From Siphonodentalium dalli (lineage: Eukaryota; Mollusca; Scaphopoda; Gadilida; Siphonodentaliidae): a stretch of 64,000 nt of DNA. The position numbers and the translations under genes were made by a program. Positions 50,601 through 53,413 of this stretch are shown here, one piece after another (the stretch's first letter is position 1; each line of letters begins with the position of its first letter). The notes under the pieces were generated by a model. It made no database searches. It was not told the origin of the DNA and saw only the letters and a list, made by a program, of their open reading frames with translations. The stretch lies in NCBI GenBank assembly GCA_032622095.1, contig CP136069.1, positions 183,633,122-183,697,121 on the forward strand. The letters run 5' to 3'.

Positions 50601-52799
50601 TGAAAAACATTATGGGTCATGGAGAGAGGTTTTTTAAATTTTTTTTATATTTTCTGAAAATAAGACTTTGAAGTTTAACAGAAAAGTTTATGGCTAAAAA
50701 TTGTGATATGTTGTATGCAAAACGAATCAAACAGTAACTTTTACAATGTTAACACTTCAAAAATTAAGAACATTTTGTAAATTTACAAATTAATGTTTTG
50801 AATTTTTTAGTCTTATGTACAGAAAACAGTATTTGATGTAAATTTCCTGTTGAAACCTGGAATTCAGATTATCTGGCTAAACATAATTCCATATCAAATA
50901 ACACTTTTTCAATTTTGAAACCGTGAATGTTAGTTATTAAGGACAAAATTGTTTCTTATCTAAGAAATTTGTATATATGCCCATAGTCTATTCCTATTTT
51001 ACAGCAAAACCAAACCCAATTTTCCCATAGTCTGCCTAGACTCTGCTTATACAAACTTCTTATGGACAGTTTTAAGAGAACTATAATAGCCTACTATTAT
51101 TAGTATTAGTTTATCAGAATTCCAATCCTCATGCACTATTTTAATAGCAATGCTGTAATTATTTTGGTAGGAAAAAGTTTTTTCTTTTGCAAACCTGGAT
51201 GGCCAGTGTGCAAAATTGTTCTGACAGTATATTTTCACAAACAATAAACCAAATATAACCAGTGCCTCTACTCTTTGCTCCAATGGATCAAACATGAAAC
51301 TTTTCATCGTTTGTTGATCTTCGGAATTAATGTTGTATTTCATGCCATAGAAATATGAATCTATCCCTTTCTTGTAAGATCTGCAATGATCTGCATGTGA
51401 CTACAAAATCAGGTAAACTGCTCCAATGTGAAACTATTTGGTTCGTGCCAAAATATTTCCAAACATCATTGTTACCGTTATATGCCCATTTTTTGCTCTT
51501 TAAAAAAAAATGAGATCTATTATGTTATTGTTCAGTCCGTCTGTCAGAGCGTCCGTATTGATTCCATTCGATTTTGGTTTCGCCAATATTCATCAGAGTT
51601 ATGGTCCTTTTTGTTGGTATTTGCACTCAATTTTCATTTCCGGATGATGATAACTTTAGTAAGTCTGAACTGAATGGAACTTTGTTATGGCCATTTGTTG
51701 GAATTTCCACAGGCTTATTTTGCCACACCCTAGCAATGCTCTTGTTGAAATATGTCCCTTGCAGTTTGAATTCTATAATATCCTCTGGTCCTTGTGTAGC
51801 CAGCGAATACGAAGTGCTTACAGGGTTCTAAATTGTACTTGTTGTTTATAGACATTAATAAGATCTTTCCTAGATCTTCGATATTTCATTAACGTAAGTT
51901 CAGTTTTGTGAGATGATGGAAATATATGTGATTATTTTAGTCACAATTTGCTGAGGCATCTTGAGTGCAGGCTATGCAGCACATTCAAGGAAGTAATTCT
52001 TCAGGATTCTTATTATATATTTTAGTAACTTCCTGATAGACATTATTTTTTCCTATATATCTCAGTTTAATGAATTGAAACACTTCTGATTAAAATCGTG
52101 AATTCCTAGATGTGTGAAATATAGCAAAAATTACATCTCGGATGCAACACAAAACACTTAGAGCATCTGAATTGAAAAAATTTGCCCTGGGGTCCCTACC
52201 CCAGCAAAAATGTTTTTTCCTCGCCTGTCCGGAAATGAGTTTCAAGATTTAAGAATGCATCTCTTACATCCCTGAGCTCATGGGTTTTAACCCTTTCTAT
52301 ACAAAATACTCACTGACGAGTAGTTCCCTTAGGAAATGTTAAGATAATAAGTTCAACAAACAACCTTTGGTCCATTCATAAACATTTATGAATTATTCTA
52401 CAGTTATATTATCATTTCGTCTGGCTGCCATCTGCTAATATATCTTTAACATCCCTCCAAATGAATAATAGACCATTCCAATGTTTACTTTTATAACTGA
52501 AAGTGAGAATCAAATTATTATGGAAAGGGTTTGATGAGACCACCACACAGTGTTATACTATTTGAGAACTGATCTCACCATTGTGGTGTATGTGAATTCT
52601 GATTGTAATTCTAATATATTGTCGAATTTTGCAGCTGAGAAATCAGGCTGAAACAGAGCTGCGAGCGTTGCGAGCCGAGCTTACTCAGAAGAAAATAAAC
52701 CTGAATCTCAAACGATCAACGCAGTTAGCTGCACTTGCTGCTCCGGAGAAATTACCAGCGATAGGGACGGCTAGACATCAGGCGATTTCACCAAGGTGA
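7511..52799 (+). CDS. SPATA1: SPATA1-like coiled-coil protein gene, 5' incomplete, seven exons
   Basis: Seven exons (7511-8624, 17559-18045, 19552-19603, 27311-27436, 39078-39256, 45065-45163, 52635-52799) join with matching phases (1, 2, 0, 1, 1, 0, 0) and no internal stop, giving 739 codons after a split codon and ending in TGA. The C-terminal ~190 residues are a charged coiled coil with blocks RDIWKKRYFEEKKK, LEEQCNKLRQELD and LRALRAELTQKK. From memory these match the C-terminal family of spermatogenesis-associated protein 1, a testis-enriched protein reported to bind IFT20; its biochemical role is poorly known. Vertebrate SPATA1 is roughly 460 residues, so this product is much longer, because exons 1 and 2 add ~530 low-complexity residues. 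The conserved N-terminal part of vertebrate SPATA1 was not found and probably lies upstream of the window. Introns are 1.5-11.6 kb and packed with MITEs. The exon chain is firm; the family name is recalled, not searched. Confidence 0.75.
8665..8984. mobile_element. Family F fold-back MITE
   Basis: Ends TTTAAAGGGGTACTGTACCC and GTACAGTACCCCTTTAAA. The two halves are approximate reverse complements, both carrying the GCAACAAATGAATGAATTTG block. It starts 41 bp after the donor of exon 1. Confidence 0.8.
8985..9520. other. Intronic sequence, nothing recognised
   Basis: AT-rich, no exon or repeat assigned. Confidence 0.5.
9521..9753 (-). mobile_element. Family C MITE, degenerate
   Basis: CCCTTTCATTATGGGAGC at the left, two eroded hairpins (GCGAGTCTCCCATAGCGAGC and GAGGCTCCATATGGGCGAC), and AGCTCCAGTCATGAAAG at the right. 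No TTAA survives. Confidence 0.75.
9770..9847. repeat. 18-bp tandem repeat
   Basis: Four to five units resembling GACATGGATTGCTGTCAT, diverging to the right. Confidence 0.75.
9871..10084 (+). mobile_element. Family I MITE, degenerate
   Basis: Starts TTAAACCTTTCTATACTGAA and keeps GGAATGGTCTATTATTAATT, GGGAAATGGTCG and ACTACTTGTCAATGAATACT. Confidence 0.7.
10085..10622. other. Intronic sequence, nothing recognised
   Basis: No exon, hairpin or known repeat seen. Confidence 0.5.
10623..11060. mobile_element. Family E element, long form
   Basis: Perfect 10-bp inverted ends CCTGAGAATA and TATTCTCAGG. One CAGAATGAGGTCC palindrome lies near each end (10649-10740 and 10959-11040), with a ~220-bp AT-rich spacer between them. 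Confidence 0.8.
11061..11936. other. Intronic sequence, nothing recognised
   Basis: Several short open frames here have no coding-like composition and no paired splice sites. Confidence 0.5.
11937..12167 (+). mobile_element. Family B MITE (TTAA ends)
   Basis: Ends TTAACCCTTTGAGTGCCAGG and CTGGCACTCAAAGGGTTAA. A single CGACC-stem hairpin is followed by a T-rich spacer and CCGAGGAGATCGGCC. Confidence 0.9.
12168..12502. other. Intronic sequence, nothing recognised
   Basis: No exon or repeat assigned. Confidence 0.5.
12511..12887. mobile_element. hAT-type MITE with 8-bp target duplication
   Basis: Ends CAGGGGCGCCGGAAG and CTTCCGAGGCCCCTG form inverted repeats with two mismatches. ATGCTGAT occurs directly before (12503-12510) and directly after (12888-12895). 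CAGGG-type ends with an 8-bp duplication are characteristic of hAT transposons. The 377-bp interior has no transposase frame. Confidence 0.9.
13123..14384. mobile_element. Family E long form split by a nested repeat
   Basis: The left part (CCTGAGAATAAGGTGCC, palindrome at 13155-13290) and the right part (14141-14384, second palindrome at 14274-14358) belong to one E element. It is interrupted by the GTCCG repeat at 13365-14140. In the left palindrome the segment GAGGTCCCCAGAGGGTGA is duplicated. Confidence 0.75.
13365..14140 (+). repeat. GTCCGTCC-headed dispersed repeat with internal ~160-bp tandem units
   Basis: Starts ATACCCCCCGCAACGAAGTT, has a GTCCGTCC microsatellite head, then about three tandem units containing CCATGGGAACCTGTGCAC, CTGTCCGACATTTTTTG and TTTTTCGACTTAGAAA. 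It ends GTCCCATTGGGACAGTCAC. The open frame 13709-14056 is only translation of this repeat. Confidence 0.8.
14695..15245 (+). repeat. GTCCG-type dispersed repeat
   Basis: GTCCGTCCGTC head, then ~125-bp units with AACCGATTTCAATAATTTTT and ATTCTGTCCGACTTAATAAC. It ends near CTAGCACTCGAGTGCACACC. Confidence 0.7.
15246..16702. other. Intronic sequence with two short inverted repeats
   Basis: GTTGACTATGCC (15273) pairs with GGCATAGTCAAC (ends 15341). AAAACTCGTCCAGTAAATTA (16133) pairs imperfectly with TAATTTACTGGAAGAGTTTT (ends about 16205). Otherwise nothing recognised. Confidence 0.5.
16703..16901. mobile_element. Family D fold-back palindrome (TA ends)
   Basis: TACAGTAATGCCCTAATTAA on the left pairs with TTAATTAGGGCATTACTGTA on the right. 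The arms run through AATCGACTCCTTAACCACAG and TCAGGATTTAGTTGGAAATA almost to the centre. TA flanks and CAGT-type ends suggest Tc1/mariner-type mobilisation. Confidence 0.9.
17187..17273 (+). mobile_element. Family I MITE right-end fragment
   Basis: CCACCGTTTGTCAAACTTGT, ATCTGAATATTTCC and GTACTGAAAGGGTTAA remain. Its final TTAA is shared with the following family C copy. Confidence 0.65.
17270..17532 (+). mobile_element. Family C MITE abutting exon 2
   Basis: TTAACCCTTCCATGACTGGA to CATCATGAAAGGGTTAA with two CTCCC-type hairpins. TTAA at 17270-17273 and 17529-17532. The exon 2 acceptor is at 17558. Confidence 0.9.
17559..18045 (+). CDS. SPATA1: SPATA1-like exon 2: acidic/basic low-complexity exon
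   Basis: The acceptor TTTATTAG (ends 17558) supplies the one base that completes the AG left by exon 1, giving AGA (Arg), and the frame then stays open. The 162 residues alternate acidic runs (ASDDEAVLEEE, GDDSELSGDEDENG) with basic runs (GHKRKSRKGRHRQRRK, GNRRKNGRRGGKK), again typical of disorder. The donor chosen is GGCATG|GTATTG (18045/18046), phase 0, which fits exon 3. The frame would otherwise end four codons later at TAA 18055-18057. A family C MITE ends at 17532, only 26 bp before the exon, so branch point and pyrimidine tract must sit in that remnant or inside the MITE. Confidence 0.8.
18046..19031. other. Intronic sequence, nothing recognised
   Basis: Intron 2 body. Short open frames (for example 18343-18645) lack paired splice sites. 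Confidence 0.5.
19032..19131. mobile_element. Family D palindrome, short form
   Basis: Only the outer arms remain (TACAGTAATGTCATAAATAA ... GGGCATTACTGTA), meeting at the GGGCATAATTCTG point. About 100 bp. Confidence 0.85.
19244..19481 (+). mobile_element. Family B MITE, 70 bp before exon 3
   Basis: TTAACCCTTTGAGTGCCAGG to CTGGCACTCAAAGCGTTAA, one CGACC-type hairpin, T-rich spacer. Confidence 0.9.
19552..19603 (+). CDS. SPATA1: SPATA1-like exon 3 (52 nt)
   Basis: A short exon with acceptor CACAACAG (ends 19551) and consensus-like donor GAAA|GTAAGT (19603/19604). It enters in phase 0 and leaves in phase 1. It encodes the acidic link NGEYDKPGYEDDSDLTE, joining the charged low-complexity region to the coiled coil. 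Its size would defeat a simple open-frame scan; splice sites and phase on both sides support it. A family B MITE ends 70 bp upstream, at 19481. Confidence 0.75.
19884..19974 (-). mobile_element. Family I MITE fragment, reverse
   Basis: AACACCCCTCTGAATGTGTA, ATAGACTATTCAATGTATGC and ACTGAATGGGAGAATCC match the left part of family I reversed. Confidence 0.6.
20329..20690 (+). repeat. GTCCG-type dispersed repeat, older copy
   Basis: Two ~115-bp units with GAATGAAATTTGG, CCAATTTTCACCAGAGTTAC and GGCCCT. It ends CACACCCTAGCGATGCTC. Confidence 0.65.
20691..21171. other. Intronic sequence, nothing recognised
   Basis: No exon or element assigned. Confidence 0.5.
21172..21391 (+). mobile_element. 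Family I MITE
   Basis: TTAACCCTTTCTCTATTACA at the left, GCAATGGTCTATTATTCATT and GGGAAATGTTCAGATAATAA inside. The right end AAGAAAGGGCTAA has a mutated TTAA. Confidence 0.7.
21412..22200 (+). repeat. GTCCG-type dispersed repeat interrupted by a family A MITE
   Basis: Left part: GGGTATACTGGATTACATGG, GTCCGTCTGTCTGTGTGC and GAAATTTGGTATGC. Right part: a second unit with GAAATTGGGTATGCAGGTTT, GACATCAGGAGGGC and CAGTGACATTGCTC. The MITE at 21559-21957 sits between them. Poly-G at 21450-21462. Confidence 0.7.
21559..21957 (+). mobile_element. Family A MITE, full length
   Basis: TTAA ends, two hairpins, complete right arm. It is inserted into a tandem unit of the surrounding repeat; the neighbouring unit shows what the empty site roughly looked like. 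Confidence 0.9.
22263..22653 (-). mobile_element. Family A MITE, reverse orientation
   Basis: TTAACCCTTTACCCAACAAA to TGTTGGGTAAAGGGTTAA, two hairpins, arm with CCGGCC on the left. It faces the 21559-21957 copy across ~305 bp. Confidence 0.9.
22811..26290. repeat. Intronic satellite, 40/43-bp monomers
   Basis: Head-to-tail array of ATCTCATGAATTATTGCATC plus CCATCTCATGGTGTGGATAT (40 bp), mixed with a 43-bp type carrying GTTGTGCATGATAT or GTGTGAATGATAT. Other variants replace GAATTATTG by GAATGATTG or GAAATAGAG. The first units (22811-22896) are diverged and separated by ~110 bp of other sequence from the main array (about 23007-26290, on the order of 80 units). It lies wholly within intron 3. 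Confidence 0.95.
26291..26596. other. Intronic sequence, nothing recognised
   Basis: Short unassigned stretch after the satellite. Confidence 0.5.
26597..26910 (+). mobile_element. Family C MITE, degenerate with internal duplications
   Basis: CTTTCATGACTGGAGCTTCC at the left and a CTCCC hairpin, followed by three repeats of GGCCTAACAATATTTACCTT-like spacer with half hairpins. The right end is lost. Confidence 0.8.
26992..27257 (+). mobile_element. Family C MITE, 53 bp before exon 4
   Basis: TTAACCCTACCATGACTGGA to CGTCATGAAAAGGTTAA, two CTCCC hairpins. Confidence 0.9.
27311..27436 (+). CDS. SPATA1: SPATA1-like exon 4: start of the coiled coil
   Basis: Acceptor TTATTTATAG (ends 27310) and donor TTTTG|GTAAGT (27436/27437). 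AA at the start completes the A left by exon 3 to give Lys, then 41 codons follow. The peptide, including ERLIRDLEKAKEGRKESEK and ERENLVKNVKQMQHK, is a charged amphipathic helix with leucines or valines at heptad-like spacing. This is the beginning of the SPATA1-type C-terminal coiled coil. The exon leaves in phase 1. A family C MITE ends at 27257, 53 bp upstream. Confidence 0.8.
27699..27954 (+). mobile_element. Family B MITE
   Basis: TTAACCCTTTGAGTGCCAGG to CTGGCACTCAAAGGGTTAA, one CGACC hairpin, long T-rich spacer. Confidence 0.9.
28123..28461 (-). mobile_element. Family A MITE with shortened spacer
   Basis: TTAA ends, left arm with CCGGCC, both hairpins present. The usual ~70-bp spacer between them is reduced to about 20 bp. 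Confidence 0.9.
28462..28999. other. Intronic sequence, nothing recognised
   Basis: No exon or element assigned. Confidence 0.5.
29000..29421. mobile_element. Family E element, long form
   Basis: AAGCCTTGAAATATCTCATT at the left, palindromes at about 29023-29115 and 29302-29397, CACTATTTTGAGGCTTG at the right, with a ~185-bp spacer. Confidence 0.85.
29422..30155. other. Intronic sequence with a diverged duplicate
   Basis: GCAGCCATCTTGGATTTTAC (about 29553) and a relative ATCAGCCATCCTGGATTTTA (about 29712) are followed by similar CTCTTTG...ATTAAATCC stretches. This is an old ~160-bp tandem duplication. Otherwise unassigned. Confidence 0.5.
30156..30643. mobile_element. Family E element, long form with extra palindrome
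   Basis: AAGCCTTGAAATGGTGTG to CACTATTTCATGGCTT. Palindromes near 30186-30276 and 30310-30402, then the spacer, and a truncated last palindrome (30584-30614). Confidence 0.8.
30665..30881. mobile_element. Family D fold-back palindrome, full length
   Basis: TACAGTGATGCTCTAATTAA to TTAATTAGAGCATTACTGTA. Arms meet at GAAAGCTCTCGCCTAGAGC. TA at both ends. The empty site is preserved at 31277-31336. Confidence 0.95.
30925..31276. mobile_element. Family E element lacking its left arm
   Basis: Starts inside the first palindrome (GGGCTAGCATCACC), keeps the spacer and a shortened last palindrome (31191-31253), and ends CACTATTTCAAGGTTTGG. Confidence 0.8.
31640..31910 (+). repeat. GTCCG-type dispersed repeat fragment, split by a family D element
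   Basis: TATACGCCTT, AAAATACAGGTCAAGTTCGA and TTTTCACCCAAGTTA on the left; TGGCTCTTTATTGGAATTCC and CATGCCCTAGTGATGCTAT on the right. Confidence 0.65.
31722..31844. mobile_element. Family D element, one arm deleted
   Basis: The left arm is complete down to GGAAAGCTCTCAGTGAG and then jumps to CATTACTGTA. TA ends remain. Confidence 0.85.
31911..32453. other. Intronic sequence, nothing recognised
   Basis: AT-rich, ends at the acceptor of the candidate microexon. Confidence 0.5.
32454..32474 (+). CDS. Candidate 21-nt microexon (optional)
   Basis: The sequence TTCATTTCCTCAG|GTGATCTT...GCAAG|GTAACA holds a strong acceptor and a good donor 21 nt apart. It enters and leaves in phase 1, the phase of the intron it sits in, and would insert GDLDDLQ between exons 4 and 5 without changing frame. 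Direct splicing of exon 4 to exon 5 gives a smooth NRRNF-ARDIWKK join closer to my memory of SPATA1, so the microexon is either an alternative cassette or a chance arrangement. Confidence 0.3.
32644..32896. mobile_element. Family E element, short form, nearly perfect
   Basis: AAGCCTTGAAATAGTGTGTC to CACTATTTCAAGGCTT. Two palindromes are joined by GGACCGCATTCTGCTTAC. Same layout as 3179-3431. Confidence 0.9.
32912..33087. mobile_element. Family D element, diverged
   Basis: TACAGTAATGCCCAAAATAA on the left; the right arm ends in a mutated GGGCATTACTTA. Part of the inner right arm is missing. Confidence 0.8.
33088..33625. other. Intronic sequence, nothing recognised
   Basis: No exon or element assigned. 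Confidence 0.5.
33626..33754. mobile_element. Family D palindrome, short form
   Basis: TACAGTAATGCTCTAATTAA to AGAGCATTACTGTA. The centre is deleted so the arms meet at GTAACTTTCCGACTAAATCC. Confidence 0.9.
33755..34195. other. Intronic sequence, nothing recognised
   Basis: No exon or element assigned. Confidence 0.5.
34196..34810 (+). mobile_element. Family C MITE carrying a nested element
   Basis: TTAACCCTTTCATGACGGGA at the left, first hairpin at 34248-34317, then the second hairpin cut by the 34404-34746 element. The right end CCAGTCATGAAAGAGTT has lost its TTAA. Confidence 0.85.
34404..34746. mobile_element. Nested fold-back element with TATA duplication
   Basis: Ends CCGCTATTCTCAAAGTAATT and AATTACTTTAAGTATAGCGG are inverted (two mismatches in the outer 25 bp). 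TATA precedes (34400-34403) and follows (34747-34750). The interior is rich in TACCGCGGTA palindromes and is more GC-rich than its host. Confidence 0.9.
34811..35374. other. Intronic sequence, nothing recognised
   Basis: No exon or element assigned. Confidence 0.5.
35375..35597. mobile_element. Family D fold-back palindrome
   Basis: TACAGTAATGCCCGATGTAC at the left, diverged first arm, intact right arm ending GGACATTACTGTA. Confidence 0.9.
35598..36679. other. Intronic sequence, nothing recognised
   Basis: Contains a small inverted pair ATCACTAATAGC/GATTAGTGAT near 35892-35929; otherwise unassigned. Confidence 0.5.
36680..36773. repeat. 20-bp tandem repeat, about five copies
   Basis: Alternating units TCCTCATGAGAATTTGATGT and TCTTCATGAGAATTTGATAT, giving a 40-bp two-unit period. 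Confidence 0.85.
36779..37162 (-). mobile_element. Family A MITE, reverse orientation
   Basis: TTAACCCTTTACCCAACAAA to TGTTGGGTAAAGGGTTAA, both hairpins intact. It immediately follows the 20-bp tandem repeat. Confidence 0.9.
37163..37523. other. Intronic sequence, nothing recognised
   Basis: No exon or element assigned. Confidence 0.5.
37524..37767. repeat. ~41-bp tandem repeat, about six copies
   Basis: Units of ATGGATGATACACATTAAGG and ATCATCAGATTTCTAATGAA with small deletions. Confidence 0.9.
37784..38108. repeat. TGCGAGCT-rich irregular tandem array
   Basis: More than a dozen CTGCGAGCTC-like decamers at irregular spacing, with CTGCGAACTC variants. Far more GC-rich than the surrounding intron. 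Open frames on both strands (37915-38124, 37930-38112) are translations of the array. Confidence 0.85.
38277..38333 (+). CDS. Candidate 57-nt cassette exon (optional)
   Basis: With acceptor TTAATCAG (ends 38276) and weak donor AACA|GTGACA (38333/38334), this stretch enters and leaves in phase 1 and encodes a lysine/glutamine-rich helical peptide (ISQQNRHKSKEEVKQAKN). It resembles the adjacent coiled coil in composition. The alternative acceptors at 38287 and 38290 (TTCGCAGCAG) are out of phase with exon 4. Read past the donor, the frame meets TAA at 38372-38374, so an unspliced form would be a short alternative end. The donor is poor and vertebrate relatives, as I recall them, have nothing here. 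Confidence 0.25.
38404..38510. mobile_element. Family D element, left half only
   Basis: TACAGTAATGCCCTAATTAA through GGAAAGCTCTCGC; the right arm is absent. Confidence 0.8.
38571..38786. mobile_element. Family D fold-back palindrome, full length
   Basis: TACAGTAATGCCATAAATAA to TTTAGGGCATTACTGTA with near-complete arms. Confidence 0.9.
39078..39256 (+). CDS. SPATA1: SPATA1-like exon 5: conserved coiled-coil core
   Basis: Acceptor TGTACTTCAG (ends 39077). CA completes the G of exon 4 to Ala, followed by 59 codons. It carries the most recognisable block: RDIWKKRYFEEKKKTPSLEE, then QCNKLRQELDAIHRKLMSTL, then a basic tail. The Trp-Lys-Lys-x-Tyr pattern and the LEEQ...LRQELD spacing are what I recall from SPATA1. 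The donor PSKK AAG|GTTGGT (39256/39257) is weaker than consensus but gives phase 0, as exon 6 requires, and rejoins the coiled coil where vertebrate proteins have it. The frame does not stop at this donor; see the read-through entry. Confidence 0.75.
39257..39460 (+). CDS. Read-through extension of exon 5: alternative C-terminus
   Basis: Beyond the exon 5 donor the same frame stays open for 67 codons to TAA 39458-39460. The peptide is Ser/Asn/Thr/Gly-rich (VELPQLKFDSGDSPRTDAS, STNTGNSRDPHDLNLSINL). Composition looks coding rather than like the surrounding AT-rich intron, so intron retention with an alternative terminal exon is plausible. A possible AATAAA lies at 40368-40373. The protein would then lack the last two coiled-coil segments. 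A longer exon 5 using a later donor is less likely, because later GT sites are in the wrong phase or weak. Confidence 0.4.
   Translation, partial: VGVELPQLKFDSGDSPRTDASTNSGHGSTNTGNSRDPHDLNLSINLLFDGKKLVYSKDNKRPFLRQS
39482..39698. mobile_element. Long palindrome with family B-like ends
   Basis: TTAAAACCCTTTCAGTGCCA pairs with TGGCACTGAAAGGGTTAA. The whole ~217 bp is close to a perfect inverted repeat around AGAGCTCTAAGAGCTCT, and includes TTTTTGTATCAACCCATAT, also found at the left of family B. The CCAATGCATTCTC hairpin is absent. Confidence 0.85.
39699..40912. other. AT-rich intronic or alternative 3' UTR sequence
   Basis: Follows the read-through stop of exon 5. AATAAA at 40368-40373 could serve a short transcript. 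No exon or repeat family seen. Confidence 0.4.
40913..41290 (-). mobile_element. Family A MITE, reverse orientation
   Basis: TTAACCCTTTACCCAACAAA to TGTTGGGTAAAGGGTTAA, both hairpins intact. Confidence 0.9.
41533..42905 (+). repeat. GTCCG-type dispersed repeat with four ~170-bp tandem units
   Basis: The head has GTCTGTCTGTC and GTCCGTCCGTTG. Units repeat GTACCTTCATGGTGTAATCA, GAGATTTGAAACTTCAGAAT, GAAGATGTGCAACATGTATT and ACGGAGTTATTAACCCTTTT from about 41790 to 42530. A second type of unit follows, ending TTTTCCTAGTGATGCGCTTG. Confidence 0.75.
42906..44006. other. Intronic sequence, nothing recognised
   Basis: The open frame 43411-43641 has no splice sites or recognisable composition. Confidence 0.5.
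44007..44251 (+). mobile_element. Family C MITE, first hairpin eroded
   Basis: TTAACCCTTCTATGACTGGA to CTGTCATGAACGGATTAA. The left hairpin has lost half an arm; the right hairpin is intact. Confidence 0.85.
44276..44492. mobile_element. Family D fold-back palindrome, full length
   Basis: TACAGTAATGTTCTAAATAA to TTTAGGGCATTACTGTA with near-complete arms. Confidence 0.9.
44493..45064. other. Intronic sequence before exon 6
   Basis: AT-rich with T tracts; open in the exon 6 frame from 44792 but not coding-like. Confidence 0.5.
45065..45163 (+). CDS. SPATA1: SPATA1-like exon 6: coiled-coil segment
   Basis: Acceptor CTATTCCAG (ends 45064) and donor ATGAAG|GTAGAT (45163/45164), phase 0 at both ends, 33 codons. 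The peptide (NNYKLQAIKTQHEIEDMRRR and VEHAKMKLTAEMK) is an uninterrupted amphipathic helix. It matches the QH-I-x-x-(L/M)-(K/R)RR-x-(L/V)-x-x-x-KMKL pattern I recall for SPATA1. The frame is also open upstream of the acceptor (from 44792), but that peptide is hydrophobic AT-rich translation without helical charge pattern and is taken as intron. Confidence 0.75.
45300..45516. mobile_element. Family D fold-back palindrome, full length
   Basis: TACAGTAATGCTCTAATTAA to TTAGAGCATTACTGTA. Arms meet at GAGCTCTCGGGGAGAGCTT. Confidence 0.95.
45517..47214. other. Intronic sequence, nothing recognised
   Basis: Long single-copy-looking AT-rich stretch. GAGAAGTGACCTCTCTC near 46032 and related CTTCTCCC words recur, but no element could be defined. 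Confidence 0.45.
47571..47727. repeat. Inverted repeat nested in the enlarged family C copy
   Basis: TACCTACGAGTTTTGGTTGA pairs with TCAACCAAAACCCGTAGGTT. Arms continue through GGGTGCAAGGAAGTAC/GTACTTCCTTGCACCC. Probably part of a fold-back insertion. Confidence 0.85.
47728..48235. other. Foreign segment inside the family C copy
   Basis: CGCTATAAACCG occurs near both ends (47745 and 48081), and GTGTTATCCATCGAGTCGGT is duplicated in tandem at about 48126-48169. Source unknown. Confidence 0.45.
48536..49442. other. Intronic sequence, nothing recognised
   Basis: No exon or element assigned. Confidence 0.5.
49443..49607 (-). mobile_element. Family I MITE, reverse, degenerate
   Basis: GAGACTCATTGATGAGTAGT, TGTTGTCTGCTTATATATGT and GAATCATTCCAATGTATACT match family I reversed; ends eroded. 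Confidence 0.6.
49612..49963. mobile_element. Family F fold-back MITE
   Basis: TTAAAGGAGGACTCTAACTA to GTGCACAGTCCCCCTTTAA, with the ATGAATTTGAGCCATGGATG block in both halves. Confidence 0.8.
50245..50506 (+). mobile_element. Family C MITE
   Basis: TTAACCCTTCATGACTGGAG to CGTCATCAAAGGGTTAA with two hairpins; the first is diverged. Confidence 0.85.
50507..51484. other. Intronic sequence, nothing recognised
   Basis: The open frame on the minus strand at 51047-51343 has no supporting splice sites or recognisable domain. Confidence 0.5.
51485..51745 (+). repeat. GTCCG-type dispersed repeat fragment
   Basis: GTCCGTCTGTCAGAGCGTCC, CATCAGAGTTATGGTCC, TTGTTGGAATTTCCACAGG and CACACCCTAGCAATGCTC. 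Confidence 0.65.
51746..52286. other. Intronic sequence, nothing recognised
   Basis: No exon or element assigned. Confidence 0.5.
52287..52532 (-). mobile_element. Family I MITE, reverse
   Basis: TTAACCCTTTCTATACAAAA, ACTGACGAGTAGTTCCCTTA, AATAATAGACCATTCCAATG and a right end ATGGAAAGGGTTT. It ends ~100 bp before exon 7. Confidence 0.75.
52635..52799 (+). CDS. SPATA1: SPATA1-like terminal coding exon 7
   Basis: Acceptor GAATTTTGCAG (ends 52634), phase 0, then 54 codons and TGA at 52797-52799. It completes the coiled coil (LRNQAETELRALRAELTQKK) and ends in a short Ala/Pro tail finishing AISPR. The following sequence is non-coding with possible polyadenylation signals at 52908-52913 and 53093-53098, so this is very probably the last coding exon. 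Confidence 0.75.
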   Translation: MRNQAETELRALRAELTQKKINLNLKRSTQLAALAAPEKLPAIGTARHQAISPR

Positions 52800-53163
52800 A
52801 AAGAAATATTAGCAATAGGGACTGCGAGACATCAACTTATCTGCTGAGAGGAAATCAGTACCAGCCGTATGTCTACGGGACAGCAGTTACATCTCGCGAA
52901 AGTCAAGAATAAATATCAGAACTGCCAGACACAGACTCAATATATCTGGTGGTTACAGTTCTTGCGACACTCATAACTTTAAGGAGTCTATGGGAAGTAA
53001 CTCTAAAATTCCTGGAGAATTATGGTTTGATTCCAGGCCTTATTAGTTTATAGTTCAAATACGAAGGAGAATTGGATAATATATTATATTGAAATAAATG
53101 GAAGAAACCCACATGGGCCTTTAATAGTTTATGGTACAAGTACGGTATCAAGATTAATTAACT
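52800..53163 (+). promoter_or_regulatory. Probable 3' UTR of the SPATA1-like gene
   Basis: AT-rich non-coding sequence between the stop codon and a family D palindrome. AATAAA occurs at 52908-52913 and 53093-53098; either could direct polyadenylation. The actual cleavage site is not visible. Confidence 0.4.
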
Positions 53164-53380
53164 TACAGTAATGCTTTAATTAATCGACCCCTTAACCACA
53201 GCAGAATTATGGGTAACTTTTCAGGATTTAGTCGGAAATATGGCTTGTTGCCATTCATCAGAAAGCTCTCGGCGAGAGCTTTCCGATGAATGGCAACAAG
53301 CCATATTTCCGACTAAATCCTGAAAAGTTACCCATAATTATGCTGTGGTTAAGGGGTCGATTAATTAGAGCATTACTGTA
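53164..53380. mobile_element. Family D fold-back palindrome, full length
   Basis: TACAGTAATGCTTTAATTAA to TTAGAGCATTACTGTA; arms almost perfect around GAAAGCTCTCGGCGAGAGC. Confidence 0.95.
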
Positions 53381-53413
53381 TATGCTTTAGTTGTCGAAGA
53401 ATTATACTGTGGA

